Source: Flavobacteriaceae bacterium (GTDB taxonomy: Bacteria; Bacteroidota; Bacteroidia; Flavobacteriales; Flavobacteriaceae). From it: DNA of 64,000 nt. A program made the translations under genes and the position numbers. A model generated the notes under the pieces. The model was given only the letters and a program-made list of their open reading frames with translations, made no database searches and was not told the origin of the DNA. This document shows, piece by piece, positions 32,328-40,488 of this stretch (position 1 is the first letter of the stretch; each line of letters starts with the position of its first letter). The DNA lies in NCBI GenBank assembly GCA_013043685.1, contig JABDNT010000028.1, positions 47,897-111,896 on the forward strand, read 5' to 3'.

Positions 32328-32523
32328 TGTAGTCCTTTAAATGGACAGCAAAAATAAGGTTTCTTTTTAAAAAAATTAAATGCAAAATATAATTTATTGT
32401 TGTATACTTGCACTACCAATCGGTAACCACTTCGAATTCGGTTACTTAGTCTTCAATAATTTTTCAACACACTATCCCGGTCTAAAAAGACCAACATTAT
32501 CAGTTAAACTTATAGAATTTTAA
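32328..32523. promoter_or_regulatory. Shared upstream region of DUF4293 and rho
   Basis: A TATACTTG box (32402-32409), close to the -7 consensus TAnnTTTG, may start rho transcription, leaving a leader of about 110 nt. The leader holds two small hairpins: gtaacc/ggttac (32423-32428/32440-32445) and ggtct/agacc (32479-32483/32488-32492). Rho is often autoregulated through its leader; that is not shown here. Confidence 0.35.
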
Positions 32524-34140
32524 ATGTTTGAAATTTCAGAATTAAAAGCAAAGAAGCTACCTGAACTTCAGGATCTAGCTAAAACATTAGGCGTACCTAA
32601 ATACCGCAGTTTAAAAAAACTAGACCTGGTTTATCAAATTCTCGATTACCAGGCGGCAAATCCTACTGCCGTTAAAGCGGTTGCTGTAGATACCCCTTCA
32701 GAAAAGAAAGAAACAAAACCACAACAACACCAGAAAACCGATAGCCGAACTACCCGCCAACGTCCGCAGCGCAGTGATAAACAGCGCGTTGAAGGCCAGC
32801 GAAGTGATAATCGAGGCCAGCAACGTGGTCAGCAAAAGAAGCAGCAAGGACCGCAGGCTCAAGGTAAGAAGCAGGATGGCAGACAAACCCAAGCTAGCAA
32901 AAAAGGTGTTGATCAGAAAAAAGAACAACAGAAGAGAGACCATGGTAAACGCGATGGACAGGATAAACCCGGTAAGAACGGGAACAAAGACAATCGCAAT
33001 CGGTACAAAGAACCTGATTTCGAATTTGACAGCATCATAGAGAGCGAAGGCGTACTTGACATTATGCAGGACGGATATGGGTTCCTGCGTTCCAGTGATT
33101 ACAATTATTTGTCCTCTCCCGATGATATTTATGTTTCACAATCACAGATAAGACTTTTTGGGTTAAAGACCGGTGACACGGTACTTGGTGAAGTACGGCC
33201 TCCAAAAGAGGGTGAAAAATACTTCCCGCTTATCAAGGTGAATAAAATTAATGGACTTAGTCCGAACGTGGTTCGGGACCGAGTTGCATTCGAGCATCTT
33301 ACACCTCTTTTCCCTGAAGAAAAATTCAATATTGCCGAGCGCCAAAGTAATGTTTCAACACGAATTATCGATCTTTTTGCACCTATAGGAAAAGGACAGC
33401 GTGGAATGATCGTTGCCCAGCCTAAAACCGGTAAAACGATGCTCCTAAAGGATATTGCAAACGGCATCTCTGCGAATCATCCCGAGGTTTACCAGATCAT
33501 TCTACTTATCGACGAACGTCCTGAGGAAGTTACCGATATGCAAAGAAATGTGAGTGGCGAGGTAGTAGCTTCTACATTCGATAAAGAAGCTACGGAACAT
33601 GTTCGGATCGCAAACTTAGTGATAGAAAAAGCAAAGCGACTGGTAGAATGTGGGCATGATGTAGTGATCCTTCTGGATTCTATTACCCGTTTGGCACGTG
33701 CGTATAATACCGTGCAACCTGCCAGTGGTAAAATCTTAAGTGGTGGTGTGGATGCAAATGCCCTGCATAAGCCGAAAAGATTCTTTGGTGCGGCCCGGAA
33801 TATTGAGAATGGTGGTTCATTAAGTATTATTGCAACAGCCCTTACTGAAACCGGATCGAAAATGGATGAAGTGATCTTCGAAGAATTTAAGGGAACAGGT
33901 AATATGGAATTACAACTCGATAGAAAAATTTCCAACCGCAGAATATTCCCTGCTATCGATCTAACTTCTTCCAGTACACGTAGAGACGATCTTTTACTGG
34001 ATGAAAACACAATTCAAAGAATGTGGGTAATGCGCAAGTATCTTGCCGACATGAACCCTGTGGAAGCTATGGAATTCATTAATGACCGTATCAAATCTAC
34101 GCGTAGTAATGAAGAGTTCCTCATTTCGATGAATGCGTAA
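32524..34140 (+). CDS. rho: Transcription termination factor Rho
   Basis: 538 residues, longer than E. coli Rho (419). The N-terminal helical Rho_N domain ([20 protein letters not shown], 1-42) is followed by a low-complexity Gln/Lys/Arg/Asp-rich insertion (about 52-165), then the cold-shock-like RNA-binding domain ([16 protein letters not shown]) and the ATPase core. Walker A is VAQPKTGKT, Walker B region [16 protein letters not shown], and the Q/R-loop stretches follow in [20 protein letters not shown]. Rho is a hexameric RNA helicase that ends transcription. Such insertions are known in Bacteroidota Rho and may aid RNA binding or phase separation. Confidence 0.96.
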   Translation: MFEISELKAKKLPELQDLAKTLGVPKYRSLKKLDLVYQILDYQAANPTAVKAVAVDTPSEKKETKPQQHQKTDSRTTRQRPQRSDKQRVEGQRSDNRGQQRGQQKKQQGPQAQGKKQDGRQTQASKKGVDQKKEQQKRDHGKRDGQDKPGKNGNKDNRNRYKEPDFEFDSIIESEGVLDIMQDGYGFLRSSDYNYLSSPDDIYVSQSQIRLFGLKTGDTVLGEVRPPKEGEKYFPLIKVNKINGLSPNVVRDRVAFEHLTPLFPEEKFNIAERQSNVSTRIIDLFAPIGKGQRGMIVAQPKTGKTMLLKDIANGISANHPEVYQIILLIDERPEEVTDMQRNVSGEVVASTFDKEATEHVRIANLVIEKAKRLVECGHDVVILLDSITRLARAYNTVQPASGKILSGGVDANALHKPKRFFGAARNIENGGSLSIIATALTETGSKMDEVIFEEFKGTGNMELQLDRKISNRRIFPAIDLTSSSTRRDDLLLDENTIQRMWVMRKYLADMNPVEAMEFINDRIKSTRSNEEFLISMNA

Positions 34141-34160
34141 ATCAAATGAAATTAAACTTA

Positions 34161-34188
34161 AAAAGCCCCGCTGTCGCGGGGCTTTTTT
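34161..34188 (+). terminator. Rho-independent terminator of rho
   Basis: An 11-bp perfect stem, aaaagccccgc (34161-34171) and gcggggctttt (34176-34186), with loop tgtc and T run to 34188. It also overlaps the stop of the convergent macro-domain gene. Confidence 0.9.
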
Positions 34189-34699
34189 ATTGCTCACTAA
34201 AGAGCTTGGTGTATAAACGGTAATTCTCGTCATCAAAGCATACAAATAGTATTTGTTCCAATGACATCGCTTCATATCCTGTCACGGCTGCATGAGCTAT
34301 TTTCGCCGCCTTTTGTTTCGGGAAACCATAGATACCTGTACTGATGTTCGGAAAGGCGATCACGGATAGTTTATATTCTTCCGCAAGTTTCAGACTGTTT
34401 AAATAGCATTTTCGCAGCAATTCTGCTTCGTTGTAAATTCCATCATTCCACTTTGGCCCAACAGTGTGAATTACCCTTCTGGCGTTTAAGTTACCTGCCG
34501 TGGTTATCACCGCTTCACCCACCTTACAGCCTCCCTGTTTGTTTCTTATCTCGATACATTCATCCAGGATTTCACTTCCTCCCGCCTTATGAATCGCACC
34601 ATCTACACCTCCTCCACCTAACAGCGATGTGTTAGCAGCATTCACAATCACATCGGCGTTGACTTTGGTTATATCCCCGTGTATGACTTCAATTCTCAT
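34187..34699 (-). CDS. Macro-domain protein (O-acetyl-ADP-ribose deacetylase / ADP-ribose hydrolase type)
   Basis: 170 residues, a stand-alone macro domain. The ADP-ribose-binding signature [20 protein letters not shown] (20-39), then [12 protein letters not shown] and [17 protein letters not shown], match the MacroD/YmdB class, which removes ADP-ribose from O-acetyl esters or acidic residues. The catalytic Asn and GGGGVD loop are intact. The stop lies inside the rho terminator. Confidence 0.93.
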   Translation of the reverse strand: MRIEVIHGDITKVNADVIVNAANTSLLGGGGVDGAIHKAGGSEILDECIEIRNKQGGCKVGEAVITTAGNLNARRVIHTVGPKWNDGIYNEAELLRKCYLNSLKLAEEYKLSVIAFPNISTGIYGFPKQKAAKIAHAAVTGYEAMSLEQILFVCFDDENYRLYTKLFSEQ

Positions 34700-34733
34700 T
34701 ATCCTTGAATTATCTATAGTAATGGAAGGGTAT

Positions 34734-34760
34734 AAAAAAAGCCCCGCAATGCGGGGCTTT
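34734..34760 (-). terminator. Terminator of the second T9SS protein gene
   Basis: A 10-bp stem, aaagccccgc (34738-34747) and gcggggcttt (34751-34760), with a 3-nt loop. The plus-strand A run from 34734 gives the minus-strand T run. It is 25 nt after the stop at 34786. Confidence 0.88.
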
Positions 34761-34785
34761 CTCTAAGATATTCTTGATATCAAAA

Positions 34786-35709
34786 TTATCTTTTTACTAT
34801 TTTCTGAGTAAGTGTTCCTCTGTTAGACTGAATATTTAAAATGTATACACCTTGTGCAAGGTTAGATACATCAACAGAGCCATTAACCAAAGTAGCACCA
34901 GTATTCTTACCTAATACATCATAAAGAGCAACATTAGTGATTTCAATATTTCCAGGAACCTGGATATTGATTCTTGTAGTTGCAGGGTTAGGATAGATAC
35001 TTACAAGCTCAGCTAAGTTATCACCAACGCCTAAGATAGGCTCACACTCAACATCGAAAGTGTAAACACCTTCTAGAGTATTGTCAATAACGAATCCTCC
35101 GCCACCACCATCATCATAAGCTTCTCCAGCTCCGATAAGTCCGGCAGTTGAGTTTTCCCAGAATAAGTTACTCGCATCTGTAGCTTCTACAGAAAGGCCA
35201 ATCCAGTAAGAAGTTGCAACTCCTGACTGACCAGGTAGAGCAACATCAGTAATATCTAAAGTTAGATCCCAAACATCGAAACCAAAGTTTGTACCAACTA
35301 CTACCTGATTGTCTGGAACAAATCCAAGTTCAGAAGTAATAAGGTTTCCTGGATCAGGAGCTCCACCGGCATCACCCCAAACGTAAACGTCTACAAAAGC
35401 AGCATTCACACCAGAACCAGTTCCACCGATAAATACATTTGCATTGATCACTTCAAGTAGACCATCTTCATCAGCAGCAACAACAAAATCGTGAGCAACA
35501 ATACGCCCTAGGTTTTGAGTACAACTTTTTCCGTTCTCAAAAGCATTTCCAGGACCAGATAGACTACAATCAGCTTCTATACCGCCGTTTTGATTAACAT
35601 AAACAACCGGGTCGTTGATCCCGCCAGTCTCGCTCACGTAAGTTTCAGTCTGAGCAAAACCAAACGCAGATACAAGAAAAGCCGCACTTAATAATGTAAT
35701 TTTTTTCAT
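34786..35709 (-). CDS. Secreted protein with type IX secretion C-terminal sorting domain (paralogue of 18138-19067)
   Basis: 307 residues from the ATG at 35707-35709 (MKKITLLSAAFLVSAFGFAQ signal). The longer frame to 35784 adds an unlikely 25-residue leader. The mature N-terminus TETYVSETGGINDPVVYVNQ, the NAFENGKSCTQNLGRIVAHD block, FIGGTGSGVNAAFVDVYVW and SYWIGLSVEATDASNLFWEN parallel the protein at 18138-19067. The T9SS sorting domain is VSIYPNPATTRINIQV ... VDVSNLAQGVYILNIQ ... TQKIVKR. No catalytic motif recognised. It is monocistronic with its own terminator. Two such paralogues in 17 kb suggest an expanded secreted family. Confidence 0.85.
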   Translation of the reverse strand: MKKITLLSAAFLVSAFGFAQTETYVSETGGINDPVVYVNQNGGIEADCSLSGPGNAFENGKSCTQNLGRIVAHDFVVAADEDGLLEVINANVFIGGTGSGVNAAFVDVYVWGDAGGAPDPGNLITSELGFVPDNQVVVGTNFGFDVWDLTLDITDVALPGQSGVATSYWIGLSVEATDASNLFWENSTAGLIGAGEAYDDGGGGGFVIDNTLEGVYTFDVECEPILGVGDNLAELVSIYPNPATTRINIQVPGNIEITNVALYDVLGKNTGATLVNGSVDVSNLAQGVYILNIQSNRGTLTQKIVKR

Positions 35710-35851
35710 AATTAAAAGTTTAAAGTTTAATATTGTTAAACAAATATAGGAAAGTAAAATAAAAGTATTTTTATTTATCTTCATTTTTTTTACCGAAAAC
35801 GATCATAAGTAGCATTGTCAATGCATTTCTGACAATTATTTAACTAACTAA

Positions 35852-37597
35852 ATGAGAAAACTTATACCCCTATTAGTATTATCTGTACTTTGTGCCTGTA
35901 GTAAAAGTAAGGAAGAAACTTCGTTCGATTTTACAACAAAATTCGAGAAGTCCGGTGGCATGGAGACGGCGACCTATGACGAGGTCGTTGAATTTTACAC
36001 TCAACTGGCAGACGCACATACCTCTGTTGCGATATACGACATGGACCGAACCGATAGTGGAAAACGCCTGAATCTGGTAACTTTTAATCCGAACAGAAGC
36101 TTCGAATCTGAATTTTCCGGTAATGATGAAAAGCTAATAGTTCTAATAAACAATGGGATACATCCCGGGGAAAGTGATGGAATCGATGCTTCGATGATAC
36201 TCATGAGGGATCTGGCTGAAGGCAAGATCGCACCTCCCAAAAATACCATTGTCGCTGTAATTCCTGTACTTAACATTGGAGGTGCACTAAACAGAAACAG
36301 CACGAGCCGCACCAATCAAAACGGACCAGAAGAGTACGGCTTCAGGGGTAATGCAAGAAATTTCGATCTGAATCGTGATTTCATCAAGGCAGACACCAAA
36401 AACACCAGGGCCTTTATCGATCTTTTCCGAACGGTAAAACCGGATTTGTTCATTGATACCCATGTTAGTAATGGGGCAGATTATCAATATACCCTTACAC
36501 ATTTGTTCACACAGCACAATAAGTTGGGAGGAGCTCTTGGAGAATATATGCAGGAATCTTTAATGCCAAAATTAGAAGATTCCCTCGAAAACAAAGAGTG
36601 GGATATCACACCATATGTGAATGTTTTCAACAGAACACCAGAAAGTGGATTTACCCAGTTCATTGACGGGCCGCGTTATTCTACGGGATATAGCACCTTG
36701 TTCAATACGATTGGAATGATGGTTGAAACTCATATGCTAAAACCTTACAAAACTCGTGTGGATGGCACTTATACTATGCTTAATGAAATTATCACCATTG
36801 CTGATGCGGACGCTAAAAACATTATTGCAATGCGGGAAGAAGCCAATAGTCGATTCAAAACCGGAGATCAGTATCCGTTGAGCTGGAAAGTGGATAGCAC
36901 CAGATCCCGTATGTTAATGTTTAAAGGCTATGAGGCTGAATTAATACAAAGTGAAATAACGGGTGCCGGAAGATTAAAATACGACAGTTTAAAACCTTAT
37001 ACCAAAGAGATTGTTTATTACGATCAATTTAAACCGGTGACCTATACTACGATTCCAAGAAAGTATATCATTCCCAAGGGATACTGGAATGTCATGGAAC
37101 TGATTCGCCTGAACAAAATAGAATATACAAAGGCACCAAAAGATAGCACGATCACTGCCCAGGTTTACAGGATAACGTCTACCGAGACGAGTCGCAGGCC
37201 CTATGAAGGTCATTATCCGCATTACAATACGGAAGTTGAAATGACCACCGAGGAAGTTTCTTTGGAGGCCGGCGATTACATCGTGGACACAAATCAACCC
37301 GGTATGCGGTATTTATTGGAAACACTGGAACCAATGGCTCCGGATTCATTTTTCAACTGGAATTATTTCGATACAATTTTGGGTCAAAAAGAAGGGTTTT
37401 CCCCTTATGTATGGGAGGATGTCGCGTTGAATTTTCTCAATGAGAATCCGGAAATACGAAAAGAATTTGAGGATAAAAAGCTGCAGGAACCTCAGTTTGC
37501 GAGAAACTGGTATTCACAATTAGACTGGATTCATAAGAAATCCGATTTTTATGAAAAAGCGCACTTACGATACCCTATCATTAGGGTGAACGAGTAA
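35852..37597 (+). CDS. M14-family zinc carboxypeptidase lipoprotein
   Basis: 581 residues. A lipobox-like VLCAC puts the acylated Cys at residue 16. The catalytic domain (about 40-330) has the zinc motif NNGIHPGESDGIDAS (His104, Glu107) and the third ligand in LFIDTHVSNGADYQ; FDLNRDFIKADT carries the substrate-binding Asn-Arg pair. The C-terminal 250 residues have no domain I recognise and end YSQLDWIHKKSDFYEKAHLR. M14 enzymes remove C-terminal residues from peptides; here it would act at the envelope. The 3' end overlaps the convergent Nudix gene by 33 bp. Confidence 0.88.
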   Translation: MRKLIPLLVLSVLCACSKSKEETSFDFTTKFEKSGGMETATYDEVVEFYTQLADAHTSVAIYDMDRTDSGKRLNLVTFNPNRSFESEFSGNDEKLIVLINNGIHPGESDGIDASMILMRDLAEGKIAPPKNTIVAVIPVLNIGGALNRNSTSRTNQNGPEEYGFRGNARNFDLNRDFIKADTKNTRAFIDLFRTVKPDLFIDTHVSNGADYQYTLTHLFTQHNKLGGALGEYMQESLMPKLEDSLENKEWDITPYVNVFNRTPESGFTQFIDGPRYSTGYSTLFNTIGMMVETHMLKPYKTRVDGTYTMLNEIITIADADAKNIIAMREEANSRFKTGDQYPLSWKVDSTRSRMLMFKGYEAELIQSEITGAGRLKYDSLKPYTKEIVYYDQFKPVTYTTIPRKYIIPKGYWNVMELIRLNKIEYTKAPKDSTITAQVYRITSTETSRRPYEGHYPHYNTEVEMTTEEVSLEAGDYIVDTNQPGMRYLLETLEPMAPDSFFNWNYFDTILGQKEGFSPYVWEDVALNFLNENPEIRKEFEDKKLQEPQFARNWYSQLDWIHKKSDFYEKAHLRYPIIRVNE

Positions 37598-38188
37598 ATA
37601 TTCCTTTGGAAAGAGTAATTTTATATTTTCATAAGAATCCTGAAGGGCTTTTTGGGACTTTTCGAAATTTTTCCATTTCACTTTCAGAATACCTTCTTTC
37701 ACCTGGGGCTTGAATACTCCGTTATATTCGGAATACATCTCAAACCAATAGGTGATCTTTAGTTTGAATTTTCCATTTCTCTTAAATACATGATAGGTTG
37801 TGGTAAGATATTTCTTAACCTCCAGGCCTTTTATACCAGTTTCTTCTTCCACTTCCCTAACTGCTGCCTCCTGATGGCTTTCGTTCTTTTCGATCCTGCC
37901 TTTTGGAATATCCCACTTCTCATTTCGATAGATAAAAAGTATTTCCCTTTTATTATTGAAGACTAACCCACCTGCAGCCTCTACTACGGGTAATTTTTTA
38001 CGAAGGAATTTCTCAAGAGACTCCTCATTTTTATGATATAGATTCACATAAAGGAGTTCGCCTTCGTTAATCCTTTTTATTAACTTTTTAAATCTCGCAA
38101 ACTTTAATGGAATAGAGGTATACTGCTTTCCAATATTTTTCTCAGTAGAGAGAATTATTGGGATGTCTTTCACAAAAACTTTATACAT
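37565..38188 (-). CDS. Nudix hydrolase
   Basis: 207 residues. The Nudix box GRIEKNESHQEAAVREVEEE (residues 97-116, then TGI) fits GX5EX7REUXEEXGU. An N-terminal extension of about 70 residues (MYKVFVKDIPIILST ... ) precedes AAGGLVFNNKREILFIYRNE. Family members hydrolyse nucleoside diphosphates linked to another group; the substrate cannot be read from sequence. The start codon is 7 bp from the pyrE start on the other strand, so the pyrE promoter must lie inside this coding region. Confidence 0.92.
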   Translation of the reverse strand: MYKVFVKDIPIILSTEKNIGKQYTSIPLKFARFKKLIKRINEGELLYVNLYHKNEESLEKFLRKKLPVVEAAGGLVFNNKREILFIYRNEKWDIPKGRIEKNESHQEAAVREVEEETGIKGLEVKKYLTTTYHVFKRNGKFKLKITYWFEMYSEYNGVFKPQVKEGILKVKWKNFEKSQKALQDSYENIKLLFPKEYLLVHPNDRVS

Positions 38189-38191
38189 TTG
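38158..38191 (+). promoter_or_regulatory. Candidate pyrE promoter, near-leaderless
   Basis: TTG at 38158-38160 and TACATTTG at 38184-38191 are 23 nt apart, fitting the Flavobacterium consensus TTG-N17-23-TAnnTTTG. The pyrE ATG begins 5 nt after the -7 box, so the mRNA would have almost no leader. The -7 box also overlaps the start codon of the divergent Nudix gene. Confidence 0.5.
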
Positions 38192-38195
38192 CAGT

Positions 38196-38864
38196 ATGAT
38201 TTTAAATAAGGGGACCGCTCAAAAAACAGCCGAATTACTTCTGCAAATTAATGCAATAAAATTACAACCACAAAACCCATTTCAATGGGCTTCGGGTTGG
38301 AAATCTCCGATTTACTGTGACAATCGAATTACACTGTCCTTTCCAGTGATCCGTAATTTTCTAAGGGAGCAAATTGCCTCTCAGATTGAAACTTTGTACG
38401 GTAAACCGGATGTTATCGCGGGTGTGGCGACCGGAGCGATAGGAATCGGCATGTTGGTAGCCGATTACCTCAATGTTCCTTTTTGTTATGTGCGTCCGGA
38501 AGCTAAAAAACATGGAAGGCAGAATAAAATTGAGGGGCTTATTGAAGCGCATCAGAATGTAGTGGTTGTAGAGGATCTAATTAGCACAGGAAAAAGTAGC
38601 CTGGCTGCCGTCGAGGCACTGCGAGAAGCAGATCTTAACGTAAAAGGCATGGTGGCTATTTTTACTTATGGATTTGAGATTGCTGAAAAGAATTTTGATA
38701 AAGCCGATGTTGCGCTCCATACGCTGAGCAATTACAACGAAATCGTGGAACAAGCTGAAAAATCGGGCTATATTACCTCCGAGGAAAGTGCGCTACTTTC
38801 CCATTGGCGTACTAATCCTGCCAACTGGGATCCGAAAATGGTCGTCAACACTGAAGATAAATAA
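38196..38864 (+). CDS. pyrE: Orotate phosphoribosyltransferase
   Basis: 222 residues from the ATG at 38196. An upstream frame to 38163 would run into the Nudix start and adds nothing conserved. It makes OMP from orotate and PRPP in pyrimidine synthesis. Motifs are NPFQWASGWKSPIYCDNR (about 25-42), IAGVATGAIGIGMLVAD, YVRPEAKKHGRQNKIEG and the PRPP loop VVVVEDLISTGKSSLAA. It is followed 33 nt later by an SRPBCC gene. Confidence 0.95.
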   Translation: MILNKGTAQKTAELLLQINAIKLQPQNPFQWASGWKSPIYCDNRITLSFPVIRNFLREQIASQIETLYGKPDVIAGVATGAIGIGMLVADYLNVPFCYVRPEAKKHGRQNKIEGLIEAHQNVVVVEDLISTGKSSLAAVEALREADLNVKGMVAIFTYGFEIAEKNFDKADVALHTLSNYNEIVEQAEKSGYITSEESALLSHWRTNPANWDPKMVVNTEDK

Positions 38865-38897
38865 ATCGCCGATTTGGCATTCCTTATTCCAAATTAA

Positions 38898-39290
38898 ATG
38901 CAAATTGAAAGTAAAAAAGTACAAGTTCAGAAATCGGCTGAAGACCTCTGTTCATATTTAAGTGATGTGAAGAATTTTGAGCAGTTAATGCCTGAAAATA
39001 TCAGCAAATTTGAGGTAATAAGTGACAATACCTTTGTTTTCGCATTAAAAGGTATGCCTGAAATTGGCCTGAAAGTGAAAGAAGTTTCCTCCCCTAATAA
39101 GGTGGTTCTTGGAGCCATTAGCGATAAGATTCCCTTTCAGCTTACGGGGAATATTGAGGATAACGGTGTAAATTCTTCGGAGGCGGAATTAGTCTTTAAC
39201 GGGGAATTCAATCCAATGATGGCAATGATGATAAAGGGCCCCATTACTAAATTCCTGGAGACATTGGTCAACAATATGGAACAGCTTTAA
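38898..39290 (+). CDS. SRPBCC-family small ligand-binding protein
   Basis: 130 residues with the helix-grip pattern: an N-terminal IESKKVQVQKSAEDLCSYL, strand pairs FEVISDNTFVFALKG, and a long C-terminal helix ITKFLETLVNNMEQL. This resembles the orphan SRPBCC (START-like) proteins beside pyrE in Flavobacteriaceae. The ligand is unknown. Its TAA and the stop of birA share the TTAA palindrome at 39287-39290. Confidence 0.82.
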   Translation: MQIESKKVQVQKSAEDLCSYLSDVKNFEQLMPENISKFEVISDNTFVFALKGMPEIGLKVKEVSSPNKVVLGAISDKIPFQLTGNIEDNGVNSSEAELVFNGEFNPMMAMMIKGPITKFLETLVNNMEQL

Positions 39291-40018
39291 TAGCGTAATA
39301 GTATTTCTTTCACTTTGAATTCCTGTACGCTTTCATCTTCCATTTCGATACGTAAGTTACCTGAATTACTTACCCCTCTTATAATCCCATTGAAAAGCGA
39401 TCTGTCGTTATGCTCGAAAACCGAAATTATATCTTTTCGAAACATTAAGTCATGATATTCCCGGTTCAGCGTTTCGAAATCTGTGTTCTCCACTCTGTCT
39501 AATTGCGCAGATATATCTGCAACAACCTGACTTAGCACGCGTTCAGGGTCATACATAATATCTGTTGCCATTAGCATAGATCCAGCGTTGTGAAGGTTAT
39601 GAAATACGGAATTATTCACATTGATACCTATTCCAATTATACTGCCGATAACAGAATTTCCCTGTAATTGGTTCTCTATGAGAATGCCGCAAAGTTTTTT
39701 ATTATATGACATAATGTCGTTAGGCCATTTTATCGTGATCTGAGGAATTTTTAGTCGATTCATGGATGCGGAAATACCCAGGGAAACTGCCAGGTTTATT
39801 TTAATATGCTCTTCGGAAGAAAGCATTGAAAATCGTTTGAACATACTAAATGTAAGGCTTTTACCTGCTTCAGAAACCCAGGATGAACCTCGCTGACCCC
39901 TTCCCTTGGTTTGCGATTCGGCCCATACTACAGTTTCATCCTCAAGGTACATTTTCATCCCTAAGTCTCTCAGATAAGAGTTTGTAGAAGCAATGGCACT
40001 AAGTTTGATTAATTTCAA
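39287..40018 (-). CDS. birA: Biotin--[acetyl-CoA-carboxylase] ligase
   Basis: 243 residues, a group I ligase without the DNA-binding domain of E. coli BirA, so it is not expected to repress transcription. It attaches biotin to carboxyl carrier protein. Motifs are STNSYLRDL, VVWAESQTKGRGQRGSSWVS (the biotinyl-AMP loop), LSLGISASM-like VSLGISASM, KWPNDIM and GILIENQ, IIGIGINVNN. It converges with the SRPBCC gene and diverges from rsfS. Confidence 0.93.
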   Translation of the reverse strand: MKLIKLSAIASTNSYLRDLGMKMYLEDETVVWAESQTKGRGQRGSSWVSEAGKSLTFSMFKRFSMLSSEEHIKINLAVSLGISASMNRLKIPQITIKWPNDIMSYNKKLCGILIENQLQGNSVIGSIIGIGINVNNSVFHNLHNAGSMLMATDIMYDPERVLSQVVADISAQLDRVENTDFETLNREYHDLMFRKDIISVFEHNDRSLFNGIIRGVSNSGNLRIEMEDESVQEFKVKEILLRY

Positions 40019-40077
40019 TAGTATAAAGATTGTGTTACTTTACGTTTTTTATAACGTTTCAAGAAACAAAAAAGTAA

Positions 40078-40085
40078 TAACTTTG
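40078..40085 (+). promoter_or_regulatory. Candidate -7 box for rsfS-ftsH
   Basis: TAACTTTG matches TAnnTTTG exactly and lies 19 nt before the rsfS ATG. A small palindrome gtttcaagaaac precedes it (40056-40067). I see no good TTG at -33. Confidence 0.4.
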
Positions 40086-40104
40086 CGCAAATAAATAACT
40101 ATTA

Positions 40105-40476
40105 ATGATAGATAGATTAACCGGAACAGATGAGCTTGTTACTCAAATAATATCAGGAATCGAAGAAGTGAAGGGCCAGAATATTGAAATTCTGGATCTC
40201 AGGGAGATAGAAAATACAGTATGCGACTATTTTATAATCTGTGACGGGACTTCAAATACACAGGTCAACGCGATCGTAAATTCCATTCAGAAATTAGTTA
40301 GCAAGTCAATCAAAGAAAAACCCTGGCATGTGGAAGGAAGTGAAAATGCAGAATGGATACTACTGGATTATGTTCATGTAGTTGTTCATGTTTTTCAAAA
40401 GCATATTCGCGAGTTTTACGACATAGAAGGATTATGGGGAGATGCCAAATCTGTTAAAATACAAACAACGTACTAA
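40105..40476 (+). CDS. rsfS: Ribosome silencing factor RsfS
   Basis: 123 residues, typical for RsfS/Iojap. It binds ribosomal protein L14 and blocks subunit joining when nutrients are short. The family motifs are IEILDLREIENTVCDYFIIC, DGTSNTQVNAIVNSIQ, KPWHVEGSENAEWILLDYVH and VHVFQKHIREFYDIEGLWGD. It starts a rightward operon, 12 nt before ftsH. Confidence 0.95.
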   Translation: MIDRLTGTDELVTQIISGIEEVKGQNIEILDLREIENTVCDYFIICDGTSNTQVNAIVNSIQKLVSKSIKEKPWHVEGSENAEWILLDYVHVVVHVFQKHIREFYDIEGLWGDAKSVKIQTTY

Positions 40477-40488
40477 AGAGGGACCCTT

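Noticed and set aside
35710-35784. 25-residue leader of the second T9SS protein
   Set aside because: The internal ATG at 35709 gives a standard signal peptide matching the paralogue.
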